64,000 nucleotides of DNA from Streptomyces sp. NBC_01214 (GTDB taxonomy: Bacteria; Actinomycetota; Actinomycetes; Streptomycetales; Streptomycetaceae): positions 5,179,001 to 5,243,000 of the forward strand of contig NZ_JAPEOS010000001.1 in NCBI RefSeq assembly GCF_026340975.1. The letters are read 5' to 3'. Of the stretch, positions 36,401 through 43,967 are shown in pieces. The notes beneath the pieces were generated by a model. The model saw only the letters and a program-made list of their open reading frames with translations, ran no database searches and was not told the origin of the DNA. The position numbers were made by a program, and so were the translations under genes. Numbering within the stretch: the first letter of the stretch is position 1; each line of letters opens with the position of its first letter.

Positions 36401-37507
36401 GTCGAGTCGCCACCCGCGGGTGCCGAGCGGGCCGTTGACCACCTGGGGCAGGTCCGCCTTGCTCAGCGGCTTGACGAGAAAGTCGTCCACAAGCAGCGGG
36501 GCGAATGCCTCGTGCCGCATCAGCTGGTCGAGGAAGTCGGCCCGCAGGGTGTAGACGAGCCAGGCGTGGCTGTGTACGGCCTCGACGAGTGCGCCCACCA
36601 GCAGTGTGGCGTCGCCCTGGAGGCTGCCGTCATCTGCGCTGTCGAACAGGAGCTCCTCCGTCTGATCGAGGCAGATGAGGATGCGGGCCGAGGGCGCGGC
36701 GGCCACGATGCCGCCGAGCAGCCCGGCGAGCCCGGTGTCGTCGGACCGGATACAGGCCTCCACCTGGGCCCCGGTCGCCATGTCCAGCCCCAGCCCGTGG
36801 CGCACTTCGGCGATCGCCGAGGCCAGGTGGGCGACCGCACCGTGAGCCGGGGTGACGGGGCCGAGGACGATCCACTGGGGGTCACGCTTCAGCCGGGGGA
36901 TCAGCCCGGCGCGTACGAGAGACGACTTGCCCGCGCCGGACGGGCCGATGACGGCCCTGGCGCCGTTCCTGAGCCCTCCCGTGAGGGGCTCGGCGAGCCG
37001 ACGGATGTCGTCGTCCCGGCCGAAGAAGACAGACGCCTGGTCCTCGTTGAAGGCGCGCAGACCGGGAAAGGGCGAATCGGCGACCGGGCTCGTCGAGATG
37101 CCTGCCCGGTCGAGCAGGCGGAGGGCGGTGCGTACCGCCGCGGCCAAAGACTCGGGGTCCTGCGGTACGACTTTCTGAGCCTGCCGGGTGTCGAGGATGG
37201 CCCGGCCCTGGGGAATTCCGCTGAAGAACTCCACGCACGGTGCGTCCGGCTTGCGTTCGCGGAAGACGGAGATCTCCCACACGCACCACTCGGAGGACGA
37301 CCCTTCGGTGGTGACCACGACGAGCGCCTCGGCTGCGAGGAGGTCGCGCCGCAGACTTTCCCGCCAGTCGTACGACGGTTCTGGTCCGGACCCGGGGACG
37401 CCGTACGCGTAACAGTCCACGTAGCCGGCGGCTTTCAGTTCGTCCACCAAGTGGCGGGCGATGCCGCCGCCGTCGTTTGCGTGGTAACTCACAAAGATTC
37501 GGCCCAT
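33488..37507 (-). CDS. TIR-STAND NTPase-WD40 protein (candidate defence sensor/effector)
   Basis: A 1,339-residue protein with three parts. Residues 1-130 form a TIR domain: RIFVSYHAND, then SSEWCVWEIS with the likely catalytic Glu (E78); active bacterial TIRs cleave NAD+ or make cyclic ADP-ribose signals. Residues about 145-530 form a STAND-type NTPase with PFPGLRAFNEDQASVFFGRD, Walker A GPSGAGKSS (188-196) and Walker B ILICLDQTEE (276-285). Residues 690-1339 are WD40 repeats, about 14 (for example GVWGVAWSPDDRSVATGSKDG), a propeller pair for ligand sensing. The ATG at 37507 has GGGAGG upstream. By analogy with STAND defence proteins, ligand binding by the propeller would oligomerise the protein and activate the TIR. 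It is divergent from a NUDIX gene. Confidence 0.93.
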   Translation of the reverse strand: MGRIFVSYHANDGGGIARHLVDELKAAGYVDCYAYGVPGSGPEPSYDWRESLRRDLLAAEALVVVTTEGSSSEWCVWEISVFRERKPDAPCVEFFSGIPQGRAILDTRQAQKVVPQDPESLAAAVRTALRLLDRAGISTSPVADSPFPGLRAFNEDQASVFFGRDDDIRRLAEPLTGGLRNGARAVIGPSGAGKSSLVRAGLIPRLKRDPQWIVLGPVTPAHGAVAHLASAIAEVRHGLGLDMATGAQVEACIRSDDTGLAGLLGGIVAAAPSARILICLDQTEELLFDSADDGSLQGDATLLVGALVEAVHSHAWLVYTLRADFLDQLMRHEAFAPLLVDDFLVKPLSKADLPQVVNGPLGTRGWRLDEPAMGLLQEDATGDSLPLLAFALERLWRHVNKGGRGAPRAITRAEYEASGRVQDVLRMQAEEAFVTARSLVRNENGGWPLPRDAERTVLRSLRRLVSVDETGKYTRRTVATIELSDAERTLLQPFVACRVLTTTRHPGTRTEASGWDGLVQDALDVAHESLFAHWPRLYEALQRDHVALRARRDVEEIATHWARFGRLADQLVPASRLMGLLIALSPSFADGRHDDPLEPYWPALAEAMRELQFSETAHTLVGRSLQRIADDEVDRAAIALGDSPQDALQLLTGGPDRGNVMVRLLLHAPNLDRWRRTLQHAMAVGRRLRLLDGHEGGVWGVAWSPDDRSVATGSKDGTVRVWDAESGECVACFTHGRERKGGNPGWVRSVAWSPDGKLIASAATDETVRLWSVLEGREVGLMLLPDRPWSVRFDATGKRLLVACADGGAHLWNIHGGTREPSRTLRSVDTAGKPVRLWDADISPDGQQVVAARDDGLIDRHDLTNETPVRTLHPYRGNENPQTVRSVRFSPGGRRLALGDQGHRTSVMNGDGDDPPETGRGHSDQVRRVAWSPSGCNLASASADATVRIWNVTHEADGPRSILRLHGHDQGVCDVAWSHAGDRLLSGSDDGRARIWALGSDPIITTITGRGPVCAMAWCPTTRVLALAEEQNDHQNPRGSSRTAPVGIMPGGGTVVRVWYPDRTESLAWSPDGTRLLVGSANGTVRILRRGDGTSLHTVAVLDDAHDGVHDAQWSADGTLLAVASRDRTWRPRVYDRDGNLQPAGAWSMHQSFLRATAWRPFGHVFAVAGQDNLITLNSLTGTLAEYRTSKVFTSLAWHPAGERLALGCTDGQLLVLRIATDGTSHHIRTERESPLTGHRSAVHSVAWSPSGNRLLSASADETTRVWDAHTGSQLTELIGHGKPLRQALWLDEHLVATASEDGSVWCWDLSDGSRQPVPGTRAQADLAALIHEARLRAR

Positions 37508-37604
37508 GCCGTGACCTCCCGCATACACACCGTCACAGCATGGTGCAGCATGTGGTGCTGCGGCCACAGCCGCTCCACGCAATTCCAGCCCGAGGAGCCC
37601 CGAG

Positions 37605-38072
37605 ATGAAGAAGGACCACTTCGAGGACCCGAAGGCGCCGGCCGCCAACCGACTGTGGCCAGTGGTCAACGTCGCGGTCCGTGACGCATCGGGGAGGCTG
37701 CTGCTGATCGAGCGCTCCGACGACGGGTACTGGGCGCTGCCGGGCGGCATGGTGGACGTCGGCGAGAGCTTCACGGCGGCCGCGGCGCGCGAGGTACGTG
37801 AGGAGACGGGATACGAAGTCGAGGTGACCGGATTGGTGGGTCTGTACTCGAACCCCGGGCATGTGACCTCGTACGACGACGGCACCGTGAGCCAGGAGTG
37901 CTCGATGGTCTTCCGGGGCCGAGTCACAGGCGGAACGGGAGCAGTGAGCGAGGAGTCGTCAGCGGTCGTGTTCGTGCCGACGGAGGATGTTGCCGCACTG
38001 CGGATGCATCCATCGATGCGGCTCCGTGTCACCCATGCCTTGGCAGCGCGTACTGAGCCGTATCTTGGCTGA
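37605..38072 (+). CDS. NUDIX hydrolase
   Basis: A 155-residue NUDIX protein, hydrolysing nucleoside diphosphates linked to another moiety. The complete Nudix box is visible, from GGMVDVGES through REVREETGYEVEV (Gx5Ex7REUxEExGU). WPVVNVAVRDASGRLLLIERS is the preceding strand pair. GAGGAG lies upstream of the ATG. It is divergent from the TIR-STAND gene (97 bp between starts), so the two may share regulation. NUDIX enzymes can cleave ADP-ribose, a product of TIR domains; whether this one does is open. Confidence 0.92.
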   Translation: MKKDHFEDPKAPAANRLWPVVNVAVRDASGRLLLIERSDDGYWALPGGMVDVGESFTAAAAREVREETGYEVEVTGLVGLYSNPGHVTSYDDGTVSQECSMVFRGRVTGGTGAVSEESSAVVFVPTEDVAALRMHPSMRLRVTHALAARTEPYLG

Positions 38073-38202
38073 CTGCGAGCTCCGCCTCGTAGCTGACGCC
38101 GCTCATGACCTCTTCCCCACCTCCCAGGCTTGAGCATCCGGGGCTGTGGCGACCGGCCACCCGGGACGGGGTGTGATCCGTCCTGACCGGTTGTTCGGCG
38201 TG

Positions 38203-38502
38203 TCATGTGGCGCGTGGGTGCACTCTTCGCGCGGCCTCGCGGATGGCCTCCGCATACGGGGCGTCGAAGGCGCGGACCTTCGGATCGAGATCGCCGAACG
38301 GGACCAGCGCCTCATGAGCGCTGTTCACCGTCTGCATCCACGCTGACCAGGCATCGTGGACGTCTTCGTCGGTAACCTGCTCCCCCTTGGCTTTCAGCAG
38401 CACGGCGTACATGCGGAAAAGGGCAGCCGATTCCTCAGGAGGCTCGGCGTCCGAGGGGAGGCAGGACCGGATCAAGGCGGCGAGGGAGTCGAGGTAGGTC
38501 AC
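38203..38502 (-). CDS. Small DUF7701/RyR-like protein of the TIR-RipA operon
   Basis: A 99-residue soluble protein from GTG 38502, overlapping the RipA-like gene's stop as GTGA. The C-terminal half (VHDAWSAWMQTVNSAHEALVP, FDAPYAEAIREAARR) resembles DUF7701-type proteins and, in outline, the RyR domain (His...Trp... then LVPF-x-L ... Asp-x-PY), which in some conflict systems binds nucleotide-derived signals. The first half is a helical segment (YLDSLAALIRSCLPSD). It is the third gene of a tightly overlapping operon. The RyR likeness is my reading of the motif spacing and needs profile confirmation. Confidence 0.75.
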   Translation of the reverse strand: MTYLDSLAALIRSCLPSDAEPPEESAALFRMYAVLLKAKGEQVTDEDVHDAWSAWMQTVNSAHEALVPFGDLDPKVRAFDAPYAEAIREAARRVHPRAT

Positions 38503-38966
38503 ACGGTCAGTGTGCCCGCAAGCAGGAGGAGATGTGCCGTGACGAACACCAGGGGCACGACGCGTTCGGATGTTCCGAGCTCGGCGTAGTGCTTGCGCCA
38601 GTCGGCGATCGGAACGCGTCGCAGGGCCTCCCACTCGTCCGCGAATATCTTGACCGGGAGAATTTCCTCGATCTTGTTTATGCCCCGGAACTTCGCAGTG
38701 TTGAGGTCTCGGTAGCTGCGGAGCTGGAGCCACCAGGTGGCGGACAGGGTGACGCCGGCCAGAGCAACGGCGAGCGCCGCCCACCAAGGGGACTTGGCGA
38801 GCTCCGGGAATCCGAAGCTGACGAGGCCGACGAACGCGGTCTGGACGGACAGGAAGAAGGCGTTGGCGGTCCCGCGGCGTGCGGAGACGCGGTCGGCCAT
38901 CTCTACGGCGAGCTTGTAGAGCTCGAGGATCTCTGCACGCTGGACCGGGTCGGGAGTCGTTGTCAC
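38499..38966 (-). CDS. RipA-family octameric membrane protein
   Basis: A 155-residue membrane protein. Three hydrophobic segments are visible: FFLSVQTAFVGLVSFGF (about 38-54), WWAALAVALAGVTLSATWWL (about 61-80) and VVPLVFVTAHLLLLAGTL at the C-terminus. The N-terminal helix YKLAVEMADRVSARRGTANAFF and the linker RSYRDLNTAKFRGINKIEE are typical of RipA-family octameric membrane proteins, known in defence-type gene neighbourhoods beside TIR-like genes. Its ATG overlaps the stop of the TIR-like gene (ATGA), and its own stop overlaps the start of the next gene. It may be the membrane effector of the operon. Confidence 0.8.
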   Translation of the reverse strand: MTTTPDPVQRAEILELYKLAVEMADRVSARRGTANAFFLSVQTAFVGLVSFGFPELAKSPWWAALAVALAGVTLSATWWLQLRSYRDLNTAKFRGINKIEEILPVKIFADEWEALRRVPIADWRKHYAELGTSERVVPLVFVTAHLLLLAGTLTV

Positions 38967-39295
38967 CGGCCCCCTCCGACCGGCGTCTCAAGGTTGGGCC
39001 ACGTCCAGTGGTAGAGCTTGTCGTCGGCCTGTGCGGTGGTCGGCTTCTTGCCGGTCTGGCTGCTGTACCCGTTCAGCAGGAAGTAGTCGATTCCTTCCTC
39101 CTGGGCCACCCGGAGCTCGATGGCCACGCCGACAGCGCGCGCTTTGGCCTTCCCGCCATATGGCGCCTCCTTGATGGACCAGTCATCTACCTCGAGGGGC
39201 GAGTCGGGGTTCTTGGCCTGCCCGATCAGGAGATCCTTGAGACTCTTGTCGTAGTCGTAGTCGAAACTGACGAACACTCGCTTCGGCACCGGCAT
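38963..39295 (-). CDS. TIR-like (ThsB-type) protein, internally shortened
   Basis: A 110-residue protein of the TIR-like family that includes Thoeris ThsB. The start RVFVSFDYDYDKSLKDLL is the first TIR strand and helix, WSIKEA follows, and the end (YSSQTGKKPTTAQADDKLYH, WTWPNLE) is conserved in this family. Between KEAPYGGKAKARA and VGVAIELRVAQEEG some 25 residues that normally hold the third strand (a VDVVIVxxG-like core and HTHxAxGV) are missing. The helix Glu of VAIEL remains. GGAGTAAGGG precedes the ATG at 39295. It opens the operon with the RipA-like and RyR-like genes; the shortening may have inactivated it. Confidence 0.8.
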   Translation of the reverse strand: MPVPKRVFVSFDYDYDKSLKDLLIGQAKNPDSPLEVDDWSIKEAPYGGKAKARAVGVAIELRVAQEEGIDYFLLNGYSSQTGKKPTTAQADDKLYHWTWPNLETPVGGGR

Positions 39296-39468
39296 CCCTT
39301 ACTCCAAGTGGAAGTACCTGCACGCATCGTAAGGGTCGGTGCGGACAGCGGTCATCGGAACGGAGACTTGGAGCGGACGGCATCGACGAGCTGCTGGAGT
39401 CCCCGGATTCGAACTACGTGCCCAGACTCGTCTGAGCAGCTGCGCGCGGGACGGTGCGGTTCGGAAGA

Positions 39469-40015
39469 TCAGATTGCCTTGGGCTGGGAGTCGGCGAGGT
39501 CGTTCAGGACTGCGTTTACTCACGGGCCAACACATGTCCAGGGTGTCGCGGTCCGGGGCGTGAGCCTCCCGGATCTCGGCGCGCGGATGTACGAAGTTGC
39601 GGTACTTGCGCAACTCGTGGCAGCGCTCGACGTCGGTCCCGATCCAACCCGCGTCGTGACAGGTCTTCGCCATTGGCGACCGTCCTCGGCCCGCACCAAC
39701 TCCTTCCCCAGTCCCTCGCTCGCGAGCGGCGGGTCCTCACCGTCCGCGTCCCGGCACAGTTCAGGGGACACCACCCGTCCAGCCCTTCCGGTAGCGGCGG
39801 CGGGGCGGCCTGGGGCACGTGGTCGAGGGTGAGCAGGATGCCGTCTGGCCGGTCGACGGGGCGTCGTACGGAGGCCGGCAGGCTGGCGAGCCACAAACGC
39901 TCCCGCGAACGCCGGTCGTCCCGTAGACGCTGGTGGCTGCTTTGGACGATCTCTCGCAAGAAGCCGATCAGTCCGGTGGTGTGCCCGATGACATCAGAGC
40001 TGTTCGCGGCGCGGG
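39469..40015 (-). pseudogene. Decayed gene with several frame breaks
   Basis: Coherent protein segments follow each other in three frames on the minus strand: TGLIGFLREIVQSSHQRLRD and LWLASLPASVRRPVDRPDG near 39850-39990, GKELVRAEDGR near 39690, then KTCHDAGWIGTDVERCHELR and KYRNFVHPRAEIREA, and finally VNAVLNDLADSQPKAI with a stop at 39469. The RNFVHP motif resembles the C-terminus of DUF4145/HEPN-like proteins (RNxxHP), so it may have been a HEPN-type protein. At least three frameshifts make it a pseudogene. Confidence 0.65.
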
Positions 40016-40049
40016 TTGTCGTCCGAGCACGCGTTGTGGAGAGCTGAGC

Positions 40050-40382
40050 TTGCAGGTGTTCGCCAGCCGCGTCCAGACACCGGACGGCGCCCTGGACTGG
40101 CGCCGTGGCGACTGGAACAAGCTGATTCACACCCCCATCGCCGTGCCCGATCCCATCGCCGCCGCCGCGCATGACTACCTGGCATCGTTTGGTCTGGTCT
40201 TCGGCTGCTTCGACTTCGCCCTCACCGGCGACGGGGACAACGCGGAACACTGGACGGCCATCGAGTGCAATCCGAACGGACAGTGGGGCTGGCTCCCGGA
40301 TGCGCCAGCCATCACCGAGGCGTTCGCCGACATCCTCACCAGAAAGGAGGCGGCAGGCCATGACAATGCCCGCCGACCTTGA
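40050..40382 (+). pseudogene. ATP-grasp peptide maturase, C-terminal remnant
   Basis: About 110 residues (VFASRVQTPDGALDWRRGDW, NKLIHTPI, YLASFGLVFGCFDFALTGDG, WTAIECNPNGQWGWLPDA) are the metal- and ATP-binding C-terminal third of ATP-grasp ribosomal peptide maturases (MvdD/GRASP type), which make ester or amide links in RiPP precursors. The CNPNGQW motif carries the Mg-binding Asn. The first two thirds and the precursor gene are missing. It overlaps the following methyltransferase pseudogene by 23 bases, the usual order in such clusters. Confidence 0.8.
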
Positions 40383-41555
40383 GACCGACGCCGCCCAGCT
40401 GCGGCAGGCGATGGCTGGCTCCCTCGCCGAGGACGGCGCGCTGGCCGATCCTGCATGGCGGGCGGCCGTGGAGCGGGTGCCGCGGCACCGGTTCGTGCCC
40501 GGTTTCTACCTGCCCGCCGACGAACGAGACGGCGTCGGCCTGACGGTGTGGGAGCCGGTCACCTCCGAACTCGACTACGGCCGGTGGCTGGCCGCCACCT
40601 ACACCGACACCACCCTGATCACCCAGTTCGACGGCGACGAACCCGACTGGAAGCAGCCTTCCACCCGGCACGGCGGGGCACCCACCTCCTCATCTACCCT
40701 GCCCTCTCTCGTGGTGCGGATGTGGGCGGATGCAGATGCACGAAGGGCAGCGGGTGCTGGAGATTGGTACCGGTACTGGCTACTCCCGGCGCTCGCCTGC
40801 GAACGCCTCGGCTCCGCAGCGGTCACTTCGATCGAGGTCGACCCCCACCGGCTCGCCCAGGCCGCCGACGCCCTCTACGGCCTGGGCTACACCCCCACGC
40901 TCGCGGTGGCGGACGGATTGCACGGGTACTGGCCCAAGGCAAAGTTCGACCGGATCGTGGCCGCCTGCTCGTTCCGCGCCGTGCCGCCGGCTCTGCTCGC
41001 GCAGACCCGACCGGGCGGGAAGATCCTGCTCACCCTCTCCGGCTGGCTCTACGGATACGCACGCGTCCTCCTCACGGTCGGCCCTGACAGGACCGCTGAG
41101 GGCCAGTTCCTGGAAGGCACGGTCTCATTCATGTCGGCACGCACGCGGCGCCCGTGTTCGGCAACCCCGACCACTGGGCTGCCCGAACCGGCGACGACGG
41201 CCGCCTCGCGCGGCACTCGCCGCCCGGGATCACCGCTGCCACCGAAGAGGCGTTCCACCTGCGGTTCCTCGCCCAGAGCGCGGTGCCTGACGCGCAGATG
41301 ACGACCGTGGGGGAGGTGGTGCACCTGGTCGACGTCGTCACCGGCTCCGCCGCCACCCTCACCCCCGACGATAACGGCGGGTGGGCCGTGCGCGAAGGCG
41401 GCCCGCTCAAGCTGTGGGAGCGGATCGAGCACGTCTTGGACGCCTACGACGCGGCCGGCAGGCCCGGGCCGGAGAGCTTCACCCTGCACGTCTACGACAG
41501 CGGACAGCACCTGCGTTACCCGCAGATGCCCGGCCTGCCACTGCCCAGACCATGA
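40360..41555 (+). pseudogene. Methyltransferase of an ATP-grasp peptide maturase system, frameshifted
   Basis: The start (ATG 40360 with AGAAAGGAGG upstream) and N-terminus (RHRFVPGFYLPADE, GGAPTSSSTLPSLVVRMW) match the isoaspartate-methyltransferase-like partner of ATP-grasp maturases. Between about 40732 and 40790 the frame is off by one, then restored. The SAM-binding motif VLEIGTGTGYS lies in the other frame and is replaced by nonsense in the long frame. A third break at about 41130 puts the C-terminal part (VFGNPDHWAARTGDDG to 41555) in yet another frame. The enzyme cannot be functional as read. Confidence 0.8.
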
Positions 41556-41952
41556 CGCGCCCATACGTGCCGTGCGCCCGGCGGGAGAGACCGCCCCCGC
41601 CCGGCGCACGGCGTTTCAACCACGCAGCGTGCCCCGGCTTCGCGCCCCGAAACCTCGTCGAGCTTGGCGGCGGCCGAGGCGACGGCCAAGTCCACGCCCG
41701 CCCCCGCCCGCGGACGGCCCCGACCGGCCGGGTCCGGCTTGCACGCCCTGACCACGCCGCCATCCGCGCGGCCCGAGTCCGCGTCCCGGCTGTGGGTCTC
41801 CCCGATGGTGGCCCGCTCCCGCTCCACCACTGCTGCGCCTGCGTGGTTCAGGCTCTACCTCTCTGACCTGCGCAATGTCACAACTTTCCTGATTCTGCGC
41901 TCTGTTGCTGCACATGTGGGTCACAGCAACGGTAAAAGCGAAGGGGAGTAGG
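41556..41952. other. Stretch without a supported gene
   Basis: Open frames exist on both strands but are Arg/Pro/Ala-rich and lack supported starts. The last 100 bases probably hold the promoter of the operon starting at 41953. Confidence 0.35.
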
Positions 41953-42207
41953 GTGGATCCGATTGTGGCAGGAGCGGCGGCGACCGTTCTCGTCAGCTTG
42001 GTGAGTGGGGCGGTGAAGATCGCGCACCGCTGGTTGAGGACGGAGGTGGAACTCGCGCGTATCGCGGATGAGGGGATTACCGCGAGGATCCGGTATGCGG
42101 CGCCCCGGGGAGCCATGCAAGAGTCGGCCAGGAACCGACGTATTTGGTTCGCTCCTGAGTCGCATGGGATCGGGGGTGGCTGTGATGGAGGATGCCGCCA
42201 GCCCTGA
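41953..42207 (+). CDS. Small membrane-anchored protein upstream of a sigma factor
   Basis: An 84-residue protein from GTG 41953 with AAGGGGAG just upstream. Residues about 3-20 (PIVAGAAATVLVSLVSGAV) form one membrane helix; a basic, Arg-rich cytoplasmic part follows. Its end overlaps the sigma-factor start by about 23 bases, so the genes are coupled. Function unknown; it may localise or regulate the sigma factor. Confidence 0.55.
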   Translation: MDPIVAGAAATVLVSLVSGAVKIAHRWLRTEVELARIADEGITARIRYAAPRGAMQESARNRRIWFAPESHGIGGGCDGGCRQP

Positions 42208-42784
42208 ACTGCTTGTGGACGGGATGCCCGTCGTGCACCCGTTGGAAGCACCGGCAGTAGCGCTGCCCGGCCGCGAGCTGGCGGAGGCGCTGCACCACGA
42301 CCAGTACCCCGCGCTCGTCCGCTTCCTGCTGTTCGCCGGGGCGTCCTGGCCGGAAGCCCAGGACGCCGCGCAAGACGCGTTCACGAAGATGTGCACGCCG
42401 GGCCTGACCATCAGCCGACCCAAAGCCTGGCTGCGCACCGTCGCCTGGCGGTCATGGGTCAGCCAGAAGGTCAGGCCGGAAGACGCCTTCGCGGAGTTAC
42501 CCGAACCCGAGGTCAGCCTGCGATGGCACACGCCAGCACAGGCTGCCGAGATCGGGGAGGAAGCACGGCAGGTGATGGCTCAGCTCTTCAAACTGCCCTC
42601 CAAGCAACGTGCTGCCTTGGCATGGAACCTCGACGGCTTCACCACCGAGGAGAGCGCGCGGGCCATGGGCACAACGCAGGTTGCTGTTCGCCAGAACCTT
42701 TCACGCGCTCGCACGGCGCTGAAAGCGGTATTCCAGCTTCACAGCGAGTACCAGGACGACGAAGCGCCGAAGGGAGAATCATGA
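42185..42784 (+). CDS. Sigma-70 family (ECF-like) RNA polymerase sigma factor
   Basis: A 199-residue sigma factor. Region 2 is LHHDQYPALVRFLLFAGAS, then WPEAQDAAQDAFTKM; region 4, LPSKQRAALAWNLDGFTTEE and SARAMGTTQVAVRQNLSRAR, is the helix-turn-helix that binds the -35 element. I choose ATG 42185 (GGGGG 8 bases upstream); nearby GTGs at 42176 and 42182 are alternatives. It sits between a small membrane protein and a 327-residue partner with overlaps on both sides, so they form one operon. Confidence 0.88.
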   Translation: MEDAASPELLVDGMPVVHPLEAPAVALPGRELAEALHHDQYPALVRFLLFAGASWPEAQDAAQDAFTKMCTPGLTISRPKAWLRTVAWRSWVSQKVRPEDAFAELPEPEVSLRWHTPAQAAEIGEEARQVMAQLFKLPSKQRAALAWNLDGFTTEESARAMGTTQVAVRQNLSRARTALKAVFQLHSEYQDDEAPKGES

Positions 42785-43764
42785 GCAACGATGCACCCCG
42801 CAGCGGTGCCGGCGCGCACAGCAGCACTCTGGAAGCCTTGCTGGTCTCAGCGCACCAGGACGTGGGCAGGGCAGTCCTCGACCGGCTGGCAGCCCAGGGA
42901 GGCGTTCCTGAGCTTCGGGACTCCGACGCCACGCTCGCCCGTATGCTCTGGTCGGCCCACCAGGCAACCGGCGCCGCAGTAGCAGGGCGCCTGAGCCGCG
43001 AAACGATCGATACCGACGAGGAACGGCACCTCCCCTCGACAGCCAGGCTGCCGACACACGGACCGCTGACCAGTCGGCTTGCCTCGGTACGACTGAAGTA
43101 CCGACGAGAAGCGCTCCGCCTCGCCCACAACTACCGGCCCACCGATCTGACCATGGTGATCCGGGCGGCGCTCTCGACCGTCGAATCGCTCATCCACCTT
43201 CTGGAGGCCGACGAACTCCTGCCGGAGACACATCGCTTCACGATGAAGCTGGAGCAGCAGCTCGCTCAGATCGACCTGCCGGCTCCTCAGGAGCGCCGCC
43301 GACCGGACCAGACCGGAGCCGACTACCTCACCGAGGTAGAACTGCTCCTCGAATCCCAGAGCGCTCCGCTGTTCCACGACCTGCACAACGCCCAGCATCT
43401 TCTCGGAGGCGAGCTCGCTGCCCTCCTCCGCGCGGCAGACTCCGAAGCGGACTTTCTGCTGGGTGCGGCCACCGTCGCACAAGACCTCGTCGACGACCTG
43501 GAACAGGCACACGGCAAGGCACAGGCACTGTGCCGCGCCGTGGCCGCCGTGGAGAGGGCAAGCAGCGACTTCGTCGGCGAAGACCTCAGCCAGGCCAATC
43601 TGCTCTGCGTACCGCTCAAAGGTGTCCGCTGGGACGCCGCCACCCTCTGGCCCGAAGAATGGGAAGGGGTGATCCGTCGGGCGTCCATGCCGGCAGGTGG
43701 AGAAGAGGGGGTACTCATCGTTGCCACCGAGCCGCACAGCAGTGCTGTATCAGCTGACGTATAG
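42781..43764 (+). CDS. Hypothetical protein coupled to the sigma factor
   Basis: A 327-residue soluble protein starting at ATG 42781, overlapping the sigma-factor stop as ATGA. It is mostly helical, and about residues 215-260 look coiled-coil (FLLGAATVAQDLVDDLEQAH). The C-terminal motif DLSQANLLCVPLKGVRWDAA, followed by TLWPEEW, resembles a pentapeptide-like tail often seen in Streptomyces proteins beside such sigma factors. It may act as its regulator, but no anti-sigma domain is recognisable. Confidence 0.75.
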   Translation: MSNDAPRSGAGAHSSTLEALLVSAHQDVGRAVLDRLAAQGGVPELRDSDATLARMLWSAHQATGAAVAGRLSRETIDTDEERHLPSTARLPTHGPLTSRLASVRLKYRREALRLAHNYRPTDLTMVIRAALSTVESLIHLLEADELLPETHRFTMKLEQQLAQIDLPAPQERRRPDQTGADYLTEVELLLESQSAPLFHDLHNAQHLLGGELAALLRAADSEADFLLGAATVAQDLVDDLEQAHGKAQALCRAVAAVERASSDFVGEDLSQANLLCVPLKGVRWDAATLWPEEWEGVIRRASMPAGGEEGVLIVATEPHSSAVSADV

Positions 43765-43967
43765 CCACCACCGCGATGGTGCGGTTTCCGGCCTGCTGCC
43801 GCTGGCCCGGAGGCCTGTTGATGGCCAGTCCCGCGCCCATCAACGCGACGACGATGCGGACCTCCGTGAGGTGCCACTCAGCGGGGCTCAGGGGGGAACT
43901 CACGGAATGTCGCACAGAGCGGGGCACCGCGCTGGGGATGATGGTCGTCAGGAAGCAGGCGGCGCCC

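Noticed and set aside
36314..37684. Long plus-strand open frame of 456 codons within the TIR-STAND gene
   Set aside because: It is the antisense shadow of a strongly coding gene and has no domain resemblance.
33488..38206. Extended TIR-STAND protein of 1,572 residues
   Set aside because: The extension before 37507 overlaps the NUDIX gene on the opposite strand. The TIR fold begins at residue 3 from ATG 37507, which also has GGGAGG upstream.
39395..39440. tRNA-like T-arm (complement contains GTTCGAATCC)
   Set aside because: The flanking bases do not pair as a T-stem and no acceptor, D or anticodon arm can be built. It is a chance match.
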